A stretch of DNA of 64,000 nucleotides from Mesorhizobium_K quangtriensis (GTDB lineage Bacteria; Pseudomonadota; Alphaproteobacteria; Rhizobiales; Rhizobiaceae): the NCBI RefSeq assembly GCF_040081925.1, contig NZ_JBEBMF010000002.1:1364001-1428000 (forward strand), read 5' to 3'. The notes under the pieces were generated by a model, which had not been told where the DNA came from, made no database searches, and saw only the letters and a list, made by a program, of their open reading frames with translations. The translations under genes were made by a program, and so were the position numbers. Below are positions 8,642-19,430 of the stretch, in pieces; positions within the stretch are counted from its first letter, which is position 1; each line of letters opens with the position of its first letter.

Positions 8642-8744
8642 GCCGCCAAGCGTGAATGAAATTTGCCGGTCGGGAGAAAACTATTCGATTGCGGTGTCTT
8701 AAAACCCTGCCTACGATTTTGTCGGGACAGTCAGGGATGGCCGG

Positions 8745-9827
8745 ATGCATCAGCCTGGACGGGCCGCGGAAATCAAGGCGATCGGAATTGGCAAGAGCTT
8801 CGGAACGTTCCGGGCCCTGCATGACCTGACGCTCGACATCGGGCGCGGTGAATTCCTCGCGCTTCTTGGCCCTTCCGGTTCCGGCAAGACCACCTTCCTG
8901 ATGATCCTTGCCGGCTTCCTGCCACCAAGCGACGGCCAATTGTTCAGCGATGGCGAAGACATAACAAACCGGCCGGCCGAATTGCGCTCCGCCGGAATGG
9001 TGTTCCAGGGCTATGCGCTGTTCCCGCATATGACTGTCGCCGCCAACATCGCCTTCCCGCTAAAGGTGCGGAAGATTCCGGCGGCCGATATCAAGGCGCG
9101 GGTTGCGGAAATGGTGGAGCGCGTTGGACTGAAGGGGCACGAAAACAAGTTGCCGTCGCAGCTTTCGGGCGGACAGCAACAGCGTGTGGCGCTGGCGCGT
9201 GCTCTCGTGTTCCAGCCGGGCGTGCTGCTGCTGGACGAACCATTCTCTGCGCTGGACAAGAGTCTGCGCGGGCAGATGCAGGCGGAGATGAAGCGCCTCC
9301 ACGAGGAGACGGGAACGACCTTCGTCTTCGTGACGCACGATCAAAGCGAGGCACTCGCCTTGGCCTCTCGCATCGCCATCTTCAATCACGGCGAACTTCT
9401 GCAGGTCGGCACGCCGGAGGATGTCTACGAGCGCCCTGCGAGCCGTTTCGTCGCAGAGTTCCTCGGCGAGATCAACATGCTGCCACTGACCGGCGTGCGG
9501 AAGGACAATGGCTCCATGACGGGGCTGTGCGAGGACGGGCCGGTGACCTTGCGCGGTTCACAGGACATCCACGGTGACGCGCTGCTGGCGGTGCGGCCGG
9601 AATACATGACGATCAGGAACGAGGCCTCCCCGGGCGAAAACGGGATCACTGCGACGACGGTCGGCACCACCTATCTCGGCTCCGCGACGAAACTCGATCT
9701 TTTGACAAAACAGGGCACGAAGCTCAGTGTTTCCGTACCCAATGACATCGCCGCGAACACGCTTCGCAGCAGCGACCCGATCTGGCTGACATGGCCGGCG
9801 GAAAGGGGCATCCTTCTCGCACGATAA
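8745..9827 (+). CDS. ABC importer ATPase, PotA/FbpC type
   Basis: A 360-residue ATPase that powers the adjacent importer. Walker A GPSGSGKT, Q-loop FQGYALFPHMT, signature LSGGQQQR, Walker B LLLDEP and switch His (VTHDQSEA) are all present, followed by a TOBE domain from about residue 240. The family spans putrescine/spermidine, iron and other small cations. It is followed in the same direction by a binding protein and two permeases, making a complete CUT1/POPT-like system of the Pot order ATPase, binding protein, permease, permease. Confidence 0.92.
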   Translation: MHQPGRAAEIKAIGIGKSFGTFRALHDLTLDIGRGEFLALLGPSGSGKTTFLMILAGFLPPSDGQLFSDGEDITNRPAELRSAGMVFQGYALFPHMTVAANIAFPLKVRKIPAADIKARVAEMVERVGLKGHENKLPSQLSGGQQQRVALARALVFQPGVLLLDEPFSALDKSLRGQMQAEMKRLHEETGTTFVFVTHDQSEALALASRIAIFNHGELLQVGTPEDVYERPASRFVAEFLGEINMLPLTGVRKDNGSMTGLCEDGPVTLRGSQDIHGDALLAVRPEYMTIRNEASPGENGITATTVGTTYLGSATKLDLLTKQGTKLSVSVPNDIAANTLRSSDPIWLTWPAERGILLAR

Positions 9828-9868
9828 GACGCACAAACGATCCACATCAAACAACAAGGGGAACTGAC

Positions 9869-10984
9869 ATGACGAACGACACAAGAAAACAGGCGATGGA
9901 CTCCCTCGTTCATCGCGCAGCGCGCGGCGAGATTTCGCGCAGGCAATTCGTGCAGTTGTCGGCGCTGGTGCTGGCCGGCGGTCCGATGCTGCTGCGAGCC
10001 TCGGATGCCTTTGCGCAGGCCAAGGAACTGGTCTTGGTCAACTGGGGCGGCGATGCCATCACCGCCTACGATGCGGCCTACGGTAAGCCGTTCACGGAGG
10101 CGACCGGCATCGTCGTCAAGATGGACGGCTCCGGGCCGACGGAAGGCGCTATCGAGGCCCAGTTCAAGAGCGGCAGCCCGACATGGGATCTGGTCGACGT
10201 CGATCCGTTCTCGGCGATCACGCTTGGCGAGAAGGGCATGCTGGAGCCAATCGACTACAGCATCGTCGACAAGTCGAAATTCCGCCCAGGCTTTGGATGG
10301 GACTATGCCGCGTCGACCTACTTCTTCTCCTATGTGATCGCCTATGATTCCGAGAAGTTCGGAGATACCGCGCCGACCGGCATGGCTGACTTCTTCGACG
10401 TGGCGAAATTTCCCGGCAAGCGCTCGCTCTACAAATGGGGCGTCTCGAGCTGGGAGGCAGCACTGCTTGCCGACGGCGTCGCGCCGGCCGAGCTCTATCC
10501 GCTCGACCTCAAGCGTGCGCATGACAAGATCGCGGCCTTCAAGGAGAATGTCGTCACCTATTGGGGCGGCGGCGCCGAAAGCCAGAGCGTGCTGCTCGAC
10601 GGTGAGGCCTCGATGGCAATCGTCTGGTCGACCCGCGCTTCGCTGATCGAGCAGGATTCCGGCGGCAAGATCAAGTTCATCTGGGATCAGGGCCTGATCT
10701 CGCCCGGCGCGCTCGCGGTGCTGAAGGGCAATCCCGGCGGCAAGGACGCGGCGATGCAGTTCATTGCCAGCGCGCAGGATCCAGCCAAGCAGATCGTTAT
10801 GTTCGACAAGCTTGGCCAGGGGCCTGCAAACCCGGCGGCCGACGCGCTCATCCCTGACGACAGGAAGCGCATCAATCCGGTCGACCCGGCGAACATGGTC
10901 AAGCAGATCGCGCTCGACATGCCGTGGTACGCCCAAAACTACGGTGCGGCGCTCGACGAATACACCAAGATCATCTCTGCCTGA
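9869..10984 (+). CDS. ABC importer substrate-binding protein, PotD-like, Tat signal
   Basis: A 371-residue periplasmic binding protein of the polyamine (PotD/PotF) class. The N-terminus contains SRRQFVQ followed by a hydrophobic stretch ending ASDAFAQA, which is a twin-arginine signal, so it is probably exported folded. The mature part begins with KELVLVNWGGD, typical of the class. ATG with AAGGGGAA upstream is used; the frame is open 26 codons further but that part overlaps the ATPase end. Linked to the ATPase (41 bp) and permeases (12 bp). With the amidohydrolase and guanidino-modifying enzyme next door, the ligand may be a guanidino or polyamine conjugate; this is inference. Confidence 0.9.
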   Translation: MTNDTRKQAMDSLVHRAARGEISRRQFVQLSALVLAGGPMLLRASDAFAQAKELVLVNWGGDAITAYDAAYGKPFTEATGIVVKMDGSGPTEGAIEAQFKSGSPTWDLVDVDPFSAITLGEKGMLEPIDYSIVDKSKFRPGFGWDYAASTYFFSYVIAYDSEKFGDTAPTGMADFFDVAKFPGKRSLYKWGVSSWEAALLADGVAPAELYPLDLKRAHDKIAAFKENVVTYWGGGAESQSVLLDGEASMAIVWSTRASLIEQDSGGKIKFIWDQGLISPGALAVLKGNPGGKDAAMQFIASAQDPAKQIVMFDKLGQGPANPAADALIPDDRKRINPVDPANMVKQIALDMPWYAQNYGAALDEYTKIISA

Positions 10985-10996
10985 TCCGTAGCGGAG

Positions 10997-11830
10997 ATGA
11001 TGCGACACCTGTCGAACTGGAGAGGCGCGGCGCTGACGATGGCGCCGCTACTCCTGTTCCTGGCGGTGGCCTATCTGTGGCCCTTCCTGGGTGTCGTCAA
11101 ATGGAGCTTCACTCTGCCCGAGCCAGGGCTCGGGCAGTATGGCGCATTGCTCACCGACCCGCTGGTGCAGTCGGTGTTCATCCGCACTCTGCGGCTCTGC
11201 CTGATCGTTACCATCGTGTCGGTCGTGGCGGCCTATGCCATCACGGTCGTCTGGGTGCGGGGGACGCCTACACAGCGTATGCTGGCCGAGTTCTGCATCC
11301 TCGTGCCCTTCTGGATTTCGGTACTCACGCGCGCCTTCGGCTGGGTTGCCCTGCTCTCCAACCGCGGCCTGATCAACACATGGCTGCAGTCGATCGGTTT
11401 CATCTCGGAGCCGCTGGCGCTTGTGCGCAATGAACTCGGTGTCATCATCGGTATGACACATTTTCTTATTCCATTCGCAGTGTTCCCGCTGGCGTCTGCC
11501 ATGCGCAATCTCGATGACCGTGTGCTTCTGGCTGCGCGCGGCATGGGCGCCAGCAGGACGCGAACCTTCTGGTCGGTCTTCGTGCCTATGACCATGTCCG
11601 GCATCATTGGTTCGGCGCTCATTGTCTTCGTATTCGCTCTGGGCTTCTTCGTGACTCCAGCGATCCTTGGCGGCGGTCGCAGCGTGATGGTGGCCGAACT
11701 GGTCTACCTGCGCATCTTCCAGAGCCCCGACTGGGGCCTCGGCTCGGCCATCAGCGTGGTGCTGGTCCTGTTTGTCGGCGCTCTCATGGCGCTGCTGTTC
11801 CGCTACGTGCGGCCAAGGCAGATGGTGTAG
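10997..11830 (+). CDS. ABC importer permease, PotB-like
   Basis: A 277-residue inner-membrane permease with about six hydrophobic segments and the cytoplasmic EAA-type loop (AARGMGASRTRTFWSVFVPM) that docks on the ATPase. GGAG abuts the first of two tandem ATG codons, so the second ATG may be used. It is the first of two permeases of the polyamine-type importer and stops 2 bp before the next. Confidence 0.9.
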   Translation: MMRHLSNWRGAALTMAPLLLFLAVAYLWPFLGVVKWSFTLPEPGLGQYGALLTDPLVQSVFIRTLRLCLIVTIVSVVAAYAITVVWVRGTPTQRMLAEFCILVPFWISVLTRAFGWVALLSNRGLINTWLQSIGFISEPLALVRNELGVIIGMTHFLIPFAVFPLASAMRNLDDRVLLAARGMGASRTRTFWSVFVPMTMSGIIGSALIVFVFALGFFVTPAILGGGRSVMVAELVYLRIFQSPDWGLGSAISVVLVLFVGALMALLFRYVRPRQMV

Positions 11831-11832
11831 CG

Positions 11833-12651
11833 ATGCCGACCTACCGTCCTGGCCCCGTCACACTGATCTGCGCCACGCTTGTCGCGCTTTTCCTGCTAAT
11901 GCCGCTTCTGGCCGTCATCCCGGTTTCGTTCACGCCGTCGCGCATGCTTGCCATGCCATCGGGAGAGCTTTCGCTCAGGCACTATCGGGCGCTGGTGGAG
12001 GATCCTCGCTGGATCGACGGCATACTACTGTCCATCCGCATCGGCATCGTAAGCAGTGTGTTTTCGACATTGCTTGCACTCTGCTTCAGCCTCGGCGTCT
12101 GGATGTTCCAGCCCCGCTTCACGGCTCTGCTCGTAGGCTTCGTGCTGTTGCCGATGGTTGTGCCGCCGGTGGTGTCGGCGATCACGATCTACTTCCTGCT
12201 CACGTCAATTTCAGGCGTCGTGCCTTGGTTCGGCTACGACACCTGGCTCGGCGTCGCCATGGCGCACTCGGTCATGACCGTACCCTTCGCCACCGTTCTC
12301 ATCCTCGTTGCACTCAGCCAAGTGGACAGGCGCATCGACCTTGCCGCGCGCGGTCTTGGCGCCAGTATGTGGGAGCGGGCCACGCAGATCATCATTCCAA
12401 ACATCAAGTTCGGAATCGTGGCGGCCGCACTCCTGTCCTTCGTGCTGTCCTGGGAAGAGATCGGCGTGACGCTCTTCATCACCAGCGTCAATGCCATCAC
12501 GCTCCCCCGCCTTATGTGGATGGGCTTGCGCGACAACATCGACCCTTCCATCGCCGCGATCTCGGTGATCCTGATCATGGTGACGGTAGCCGTCCTCGCC
12601 GCTCGCCGTCTGGTGGAACACCGGCAGCAGCGGCGTCGATCCATGGCTTAA
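11833..12651 (+). CDS. ABC importer permease, PotC-like
   Basis: A 272-residue permease with an N-terminal membrane segment, about six segments overall and the EAA loop AARGLGASMWERATQIIIP. It pairs with the preceding permease to form the membrane channel of the polyamine-type importer. Last gene of the unit; the following 144-bp gap contains a palindrome and a promoter for the DUF1127 gene. Confidence 0.9.
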   Translation: MPTYRPGPVTLICATLVALFLLMPLLAVIPVSFTPSRMLAMPSGELSLRHYRALVEDPRWIDGILLSIRIGIVSSVFSTLLALCFSLGVWMFQPRFTALLVGFVLLPMVVPPVVSAITIYFLLTSISGVVPWFGYDTWLGVAMAHSVMTVPFATVLILVALSQVDRRIDLAARGLGASMWERATQIIIPNIKFGIVAAALLSFVLSWEEIGVTLFITSVNAITLPRLMWMGLRDNIDPSIAAISVILIMVTVAVLAARRLVEHRQQRRRSMA

Positions 12652-12686
12652 GCAATCATTTACTTGCCATGCACGGCCTGCATTGC

Positions 12687-12715
12687 TGCGATGCAACATC
12701 AAATGTTGCATCGCA
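12687..12715. promoter_or_regulatory. 13-bp perfect inverted repeat (putative operator)
   Basis: TGCGATGCAACAT, a three-base centre CAA, then its exact reverse complement. The three-base loop is too short for a good RNA hairpin with the full stem, so a DNA operator is favoured. The right arm covers the candidate -35 of the DUF1127 gene. It could also stabilise the 3' end of the importer mRNA. Confidence 0.55.
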
Positions 12716-12733
12716 CAGGGCAGTGCCTATTTT
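12706..12733 (+). promoter_or_regulatory. Candidate sigma-70 promoter of the DUF1127 gene
   Basis: TTGCAT and TATTTT are separated by 16 bp, 63 bp upstream of the DUF1127 start codon. The -35 lies inside the right arm of the inverted repeat, which suggests repression by occlusion. Confidence 0.4.
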
Positions 12734-12795
12734 AATCGCACAAGGGAGGACTAACCAATTCAGCCGCCACTGGGGTGCGGCAAAGGAGCCTCGCC

Positions 12796-12960
12796 ATGAT
12801 CAACAACCTCATCACCTATGCTCAGAACCGCATCGAAAAGCGTCGCGAATTCAACCGCCTCGCCAATGAGATTGCCAGCCTGACCTCGCGCGATCTTGCC
12901 GACCTCCGCGCCGACCGCGGCGAAATGCTGCGCCACGCCTACAAGAAAATCTACGGCTGA
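12796..12960 (+). CDS. DUF1127 small basic protein
   Basis: A 54-residue basic protein of the DUF1127 (YjiS-like) family: R-x-E-F-N-R-L-A-N-E-I, then LTSRDLADL and a conserved C-terminal tyrosine region. AAGGAG eight bases before the ATG supports this start over an ATG 7 codons upstream. In Agrobacterium, DUF1127 proteins are abundant small proteins reported to affect phosphate and carbon metabolism, possibly by RNA binding. It stands alone behind its own promoter and palindrome. A second, unusual DUF1127-like domain occurs at the right end of the window. Confidence 0.85.
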   Translation: MINNLITYAQNRIEKRREFNRLANEIASLTSRDLADLRADRGEMLRHAYKKIYG

Positions 12961-12992
12961 TCGGTTTTCGGTACGCGTAGCTTCGCGTTGTC

Positions 12993-13033
12993 AAAGGGCG
13001 CTCGCGGTTAGTTGGCCGCAAGCGCCTTTTCTA
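12993..13033. terminator. Candidate terminator between DUF1127 and ccmG
   Basis: AAAGGGCGCT and AGCGCCTTTT form an imperfect stem with one bulged G, followed by TTTTCT on the plus strand. It overlaps the last codons of ccmG on the minus strand. Moderate support. Confidence 0.4.
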
Positions 13034-13580
13034 TTTCCGGCATCAGCCTTTCGGTAACCGCCTGTTCGCTCAACGGCCCGATGTGTTTGTAGAGTATCCG
13101 CCCGTCTTTCCCGACGAGGAAGGTTTCGGGCACGCCGTAGACGCCCCAGTCGATTGCGGTCCGGCCTGATTTATCGACGCCGATTGCGGAATAGGGATTG
13201 CCGAGTCCGCCGAGAAAGCGACGCGCGTTCTCCACGGAGTCCTTGTAGTTGAGCCCGGCAATAGAAAAACGCCCGTCATTCGCCAGCGCAAGGAGCAGCG
13301 GATGTTCCTCCCGACAGGGCGCGCACCAGGACGCCCAGACGTTGACCAGCGTCACCCGTCCGACGAATGTCTTGCTGTCGAGCCCGGGCAGATTCAGCCC
13401 CTCCAGCGGAGGCAGGTTGGTTTCTGGCGCCGGCTGGCCGATCAGCGCGGACGGTATTTCTGCGGCGTTACGGCCCGACAGGAGTTGCAGCAGGAAGAGC
13501 GCAGCAAGTCCCAGGAAAAGAACAAGCGGCACGAGCAGCAGGAGCCGCCGAGGCTTCGGTGGAGCCGTGTCCACGCTCAC
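13008..13580 (-). CDS. ccmG: Thiol:disulfide interchange protein CcmG/DsbE
   Basis: A 190-residue membrane-anchored periplasmic thioredoxin that keeps apocytochrome c cysteines reduced for haem attachment. One N-terminal membrane segment (LLLLVPLVLFLGLAALFLL) is followed by a thioredoxin domain with WASWCAPC and the cis-Pro loop YGVPETF. The GTG start overlaps the ccmD stop by four bases (GTGA), a classic coupled arrangement. It ends the ccmA-ccmB-ccmD-ccmG unit. Confidence 0.93.
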   Translation of the reverse strand: MSVDTAPPKPRRLLLLVPLVLFLGLAALFLLQLLSGRNAAEIPSALIGQPAPETNLPPLEGLNLPGLDSKTFVGRVTLVNVWASWCAPCREEHPLLLALANDGRFSIAGLNYKDSVENARRFLGGLGNPYSAIGVDKSGRTAIDWGVYGVPETFLVGKDGRILYKHIGPLSEQAVTERLMPEIEKALAAN

Positions 13581-13747
13581 GGGCCGATGCTCCTGCTGTC
13601 GGAGCGGCGGCGCATGCCGGCAGCTTCGAGTTCGGCCAGATCGCGACGACGGGCGCGGTGGTCGAGCAGCACCCATACGACAAGCGCCGCGAGCGCCAGC
13701 GTCGAAATGCCGTAAGCGGCCATCACGTAGAGTCCGTGCGTCGTCAT
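13577..13747 (-). CDS. ccmD: Haem exporter small subunit CcmD
   Basis: A 56-residue protein with one membrane helix (YVMAAYGISTLALAALVVWV) followed by a basic amphipathic tail (LLDHRARRRDLAELEAAG), the standard CcmD plan. CcmD helps release holo-CcmE from CcmC. GGAGG lies ten bases upstream of the ATG. Its stop overlaps the ccmG start. In related bacteria the gene directly upstream is ccmC; here it is preceded by ccmB, with only 66 bp between. Confidence 0.9.
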   Translation of the reverse strand: MTTHGLYVMAAYGISTLALAALVVWVLLDHRARRRDLAELEAAGMRRRSDSRSIGP

Positions 13748-13813
13748 CCGTTCCACTTTCCTCCGCCTGCTGGATATAGCAAATCCGGGTCCGGGGCAGC
13801 AGAGCTGTCGGCG

Positions 13814-14479
13814 TCAATCTGACGCGTGACGCAGTGCAAGCGCGGCGGCCGCCGGCCCGATGACCGCAAGAAACAGGGTCAAAGCGGCTAAAATCAGAAA
13901 GGGCGGGAGGAAAGGGTCCGGTTCGTTGATCGCTGCGTAGCTTGCAGAGACGCCGAAGATCATGACCGGGATCGCAAGCGGCAGGACCAGCACCGAGACC
14001 AGCACGCCGCCGCGCGGCAGCCCGACCGCGACGGCCGCGCCCGTAGCACCTATGAAGGCGATCGCCGGCGTGCCGACAAGGAGCGTGAGCGTCGTCGCGC
14101 CTATCGCCACAGGCTGCATGTTCAGGATCAGCCCGAGTATTGGTGAGGCGACAACCAGCGGCAGCATGCATGCCGTCCAGTGGGCCAGGCACTTCACCAG
14201 CACGGTCAGCGCCAGCATGTGACGTTCGCCCGCCATGACGAGTAGGTCGAGCGAACCGTCTTCGCGGTCGGCCTGAAACAGCCTATCGAGCCCGAGCAGC
14301 GATGCCAGCAGAGCGCCGATCCAGAGCACGGCGGGTCCGATACGCGCCAGCAGGTTGAGGTCCGGGCCAAGCGCGAAGGGCATCGTGGCGACCACCGCAA
14401 GAAAGAACAGGACGCCGGTCAGTGCGCCTCCACCGGCGCGGGTCGAGACCCGAAGCTCGCGGAGGTACAGAGCTAGCAT
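13814..14479 (-). CDS. ccmB: Haem exporter permease CcmB
   Basis: A 221-residue membrane protein with six hydrophobic segments. The motifs LLGLDRLFQADREDGSLDLL and AHWTACMLPLVVASP are characteristic of CcmB, and length is normal, so the gene itself is intact. With CcmA it forms the ABC module that frees holo-CcmE in system I cytochrome c maturation. It follows ccmA by 36 bp. The next gene downstream should be ccmC but is not. Confidence 0.93.
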   Translation of the reverse strand: MLALYLRELRVSTRAGGGALTGVLFFLAVVATMPFALGPDLNLLARIGPAVLWIGALLASLLGLDRLFQADREDGSLDLLVMAGERHMLALTVLVKCLAHWTACMLPLVVASPILGLILNMQPVAIGATTLTLLVGTPAIAFIGATGAAVAVGLPRGGVLVSVLVLPLAIPVMIFGVSASYAAINEPDPFLPPFLILAALTLFLAVIGPAAAALALRHASD

Positions 14480-14515
14480 TGCATGGCCCTGCGGCTTGCC
14501 GAGGAGTGGTGAAGG

Positions 14516-15130
14516 TCAGGCATCCACAGCTTCCCCGAGCCGCAGCTCTTTCGAGCCGGCAAGTCCGAGCGGCAGGTGGGTCGCCGCCAGAATGAGCCCG
14601 CCTCGTGCCAGATGGCTCTGCATGAGTGTCGAGAACTGCCTTTCAGAGGCTGCATCCAGTCCAGCGGTCGGCTCGTCGAGCAGCCAGATCGGGCGGCGAC
14701 TGATCAGCAGCCTGGCGATGGAGGCGCGCCGGCGCTGTCCCGTCGAAAGATATCCGAACTGCAGGCGCCCGATCGCACCGAGGCCGACCGACTCCAGCGC
14801 GGCCAGCGGATCGAGGCCGTCGTCGCCGTTGAAATCGCGCCAGAAATTCAGATTCTCGATCACCGACAGGCTAGTCTTGATGGCGTTCAGGTGGCCGAGG
14901 TAGTGAGCGGCCGAACCGACTGTCGGGTACTGTTCGCCACCGTCCTCCAGCCGAAGCGTTCCCGAGGCGGAAGGCAGGAGGCCGGCGATCACCTTTAGCA
15001 GCGTCGATTTGCCCGAGCCGTTCGAGCCGGTGACCAGAAGGGCACCTCCGTCGGATAGTGACAGGTCGATGCCGGAAAAAACCATCCGGCCGCCGCGTTC
15101 CCCGCCTAGATTTTCGGCGATCAGCCGCAT
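14516..15130 (-). CDS. ccmA: Haem exporter ATPase CcmA
   Basis: A 204-residue ABC ATPase. Walker A GSNGSGKST, signature LSTGQRRR and Walker B IWLLDEPTAGLD are visible; short length and the lack of a TOBE domain fit CcmA. First gene of the cytochrome c maturation unit, divergent from acnA, the same adjacency seen in Sinorhizobium and other rhizobia. Confidence 0.93.
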   Translation of the reverse strand: MRLIAENLGGERGGRMVFSGIDLSLSDGGALLVTGSNGSGKSTLLKVIAGLLPSASGTLRLEDGGEQYPTVGSAAHYLGHLNAIKTSLSVIENLNFWRDFNGDDGLDPLAALESVGLGAIGRLQFGYLSTGQRRRASIARLLISRRPIWLLDEPTAGLDAASERQFSTLMQSHLARGGLILAATHLPLGLAGSKELRLGEAVDA

Positions 15131-15413
15131 CGTTCCCCCGTGTTTGCGGTCCTTGCGCTACGCCGGTTGCAGCGCAACAAAATTGGTGTTTCCGTCTCTA
15201 GAACTATTCCAGGAATTTCTCTATATCGGGAATACCAACCCCAGCGGTCGGGGAAGGCAACCTCTATTGCGCCGGACCAGCGTTTGCGCCGTTCCCAACG
15301 GCTCGGGCGCCGGGAGCGGACAGCGGAAATGGCCGTACCCGCACCTTTGCGCGTGATTGCATGCCATCGGAGTCCGTTCCCCTCAGGCCGAACAGACCAG
15401 GATGGGATCGCAC

Positions 15414-18107
<2,694 letters not shown>

Positions 18108-18133
18108 GCAAGGCTGAGAACGTAGTGATTGAA

Positions 18134-18166
18134 AGAACGGCCTCCTGTCCGACAGGAGGCCGTTCT
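18134..18166 (+). terminator. Intrinsic terminator of acnA
   Basis: AGAACGGCCTCCTG and its complement form a 14-bp stem with a five-base loop, 27 bp after the acnA stop; CTCCTT follows. The stem is very stable though the U-tract is short. Confidence 0.8.
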
Positions 18167-18281
18167 CCTTGAAATCTCAACTCAACGTGACTTCCTCTTG
18201 TGCCGGCTGTCTGGCAAGCATTCCCGCAAAGCAAACAGGCCGGTTGAACCGGTGGGGATGGAACGTCATGTACAGACGGCC

Positions 18282-19037
18282 ATGAAGAAAAGACTGTTTT
18301 TATGCCTCGCGGCATGTGCGGCGCTGCTAAGCGCTGGCGTTTCCTTCGCGAGCGATATCCTGAAGCCGCGCGGCGTGGTGGAACTCTTCACCAGCCAAGG
18401 CTGCAATTCCTGTCCTCCGGCCGATGCCGTTCTCAACGGCCTCGTCAAGACTGGGGACGTCGTGGCCCTCGGCTATCATGTCGACTACTGGGACTATCTT
18501 GGCTGGAAAGACACTCTCGCCACGCCCGACAGCACGGAACGGCAGAAACTCTACGGGAAGGCTTTCGGCAAAAGAGAGGTCTATACACCGCAAGCCATCA
18601 TCAACGGCCGCGTACACGTCAAGGGCGGCAAGCGCGGAGCCGTTGGGGCGGCGCTGTCGGAGCTTGAAAGGACGGGACAAGGCCTGACTATTCCTATCAA
18701 TGTCGTTCGCAACGGAGAGAGTGTCATCATCGAAACCGCCGGAGCGCCCAACGGCAAGGATGACGCGCATCTGATCCTCGTACATTTTGCGCCAAGACAG
18801 CCCGTGACGATCGAGCGTGGCGAGAACAAGGGGCAGATCATCACTTACGTCAATCCGGTCACCGACGTGCAGACTGCTGGGATGTGGCACGGTAAGCCGG
18901 CGCGTTTCGAACTGCCCCGCAGCGAGGTCAACAAGCAGGGTGGTTGCGCCGTTCTACTGCAGAAAGTCAATAAGGAAGGGCTGCCCGGCCCGATACTGGG
19001 GGCTGCGGTGATTTCGGCCGAGGCTGGTTCTCCGTAG
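18282..19037 (+). CDS. DUF1223 secreted thioredoxin-like protein
   Basis: A 251-residue protein with an N-terminal signal peptide (MKKRLFLCLAACAALL...FAS) and a thioredoxin-like domain containing VELFTSQGCNSCPPAD, the hallmark C-x-x-C of DUF1223. YHVDYWDYLGWKDTLA is another family motif. Function in the periplasm is probably thiol redox, but no member role can be assigned. An in-frame ATG eight codons upstream has a better GGTGGGG site and may be the real start. A terminator follows. Confidence 0.85.
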   Translation: MKKRLFLCLAACAALLSAGVSFASDILKPRGVVELFTSQGCNSCPPADAVLNGLVKTGDVVALGYHVDYWDYLGWKDTLATPDSTERQKLYGKAFGKREVYTPQAIINGRVHVKGGKRGAVGAALSELERTGQGLTIPINVVRNGESVIIETAGAPNGKDDAHLILVHFAPRQPVTIERGENKGQIITYVNPVTDVQTAGMWHGKPARFELPRSEVNKQGGCAVLLQKVNKEGLPGPILGAAVISAEAGSP

Positions 19038-19057
19038 TGTGGTGGTAAAAAAAGAAA

Positions 19058-19088
19058 GACCGGCGCCAGCTTGCTTCTGGCACCGGTC
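19058..19088. terminator. Terminator after the DUF1223 gene
   Basis: GACCGGCGCCAG and CTGGCACCGGTC form a 12-bp stem with one mismatch and a seven-base loop; an A-rich run precedes it and ATTTT follows nearby, so it could work in both directions. Confidence 0.6.
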
Positions 19089-19430
19089 ATTCAGGATTTT
19101 GGGATCGTCGCACCCGACCTTTTGCCAAGGCCGAGGTTGGTTCGATCCGACGCAGACCCGTGGGCGGGGGGCTTGGGGTTTACGAGCCGGTGCCGGACCG
19201 AACCGTCTCAGGCAACACACGCAAGGTCGTCGGACATCGTGGCTTCAGCGCGGATAAAAAACGGCAGCATTGTGTCGCAACATCACCAATCGATACAGAA
19301 TGTTTCAAGCTGTTACCGATGTGTGATTAAAGTTGCGGTCTTGCCCGGATGGGCCGCGCCGGGCTTGCAATTGCGCACCGAAAACGTCACGCTCCGATTT
19401 GTCATGAATTTGCAATGAGGGTGTCACGGG
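19089..19430. other. Intergenic stretch without a recognisable gene
   Basis: Between the DUF1223 terminator and the DUF2794 gene I see no credible reading frame, tRNA or repeat. The right half is less GC-rich, as expected of a promoter region for DUF2794, but no clear -35/-10 pair stands out. Confidence 0.5.

Noticed and set aside
9671..11008. A 445-codon minus-strand frame opposite the binding protein and ATPase.
   Set aside because: Antisense shadow; the plus-strand genes have complete signal, Walker and family motifs.
12687..12715. Intrinsic terminator of the importer operon.
   Set aside because: The full stem would leave a three-base loop, no U-tract follows directly, and it overlaps a promoter -35; operator preferred, though a 3'-end role is not excluded.
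13814..14479. A ccmB-ccmC fusion that would explain the missing ccmC.
   Set aside because: The ccmB product has normal length, six helices and no CcmC WWD-type haem motif.
19141..19215. Possible tRNA-like segment (GGTTCGATCC context).
   Set aside because: No acceptor or anticodon stem can be formed around it.
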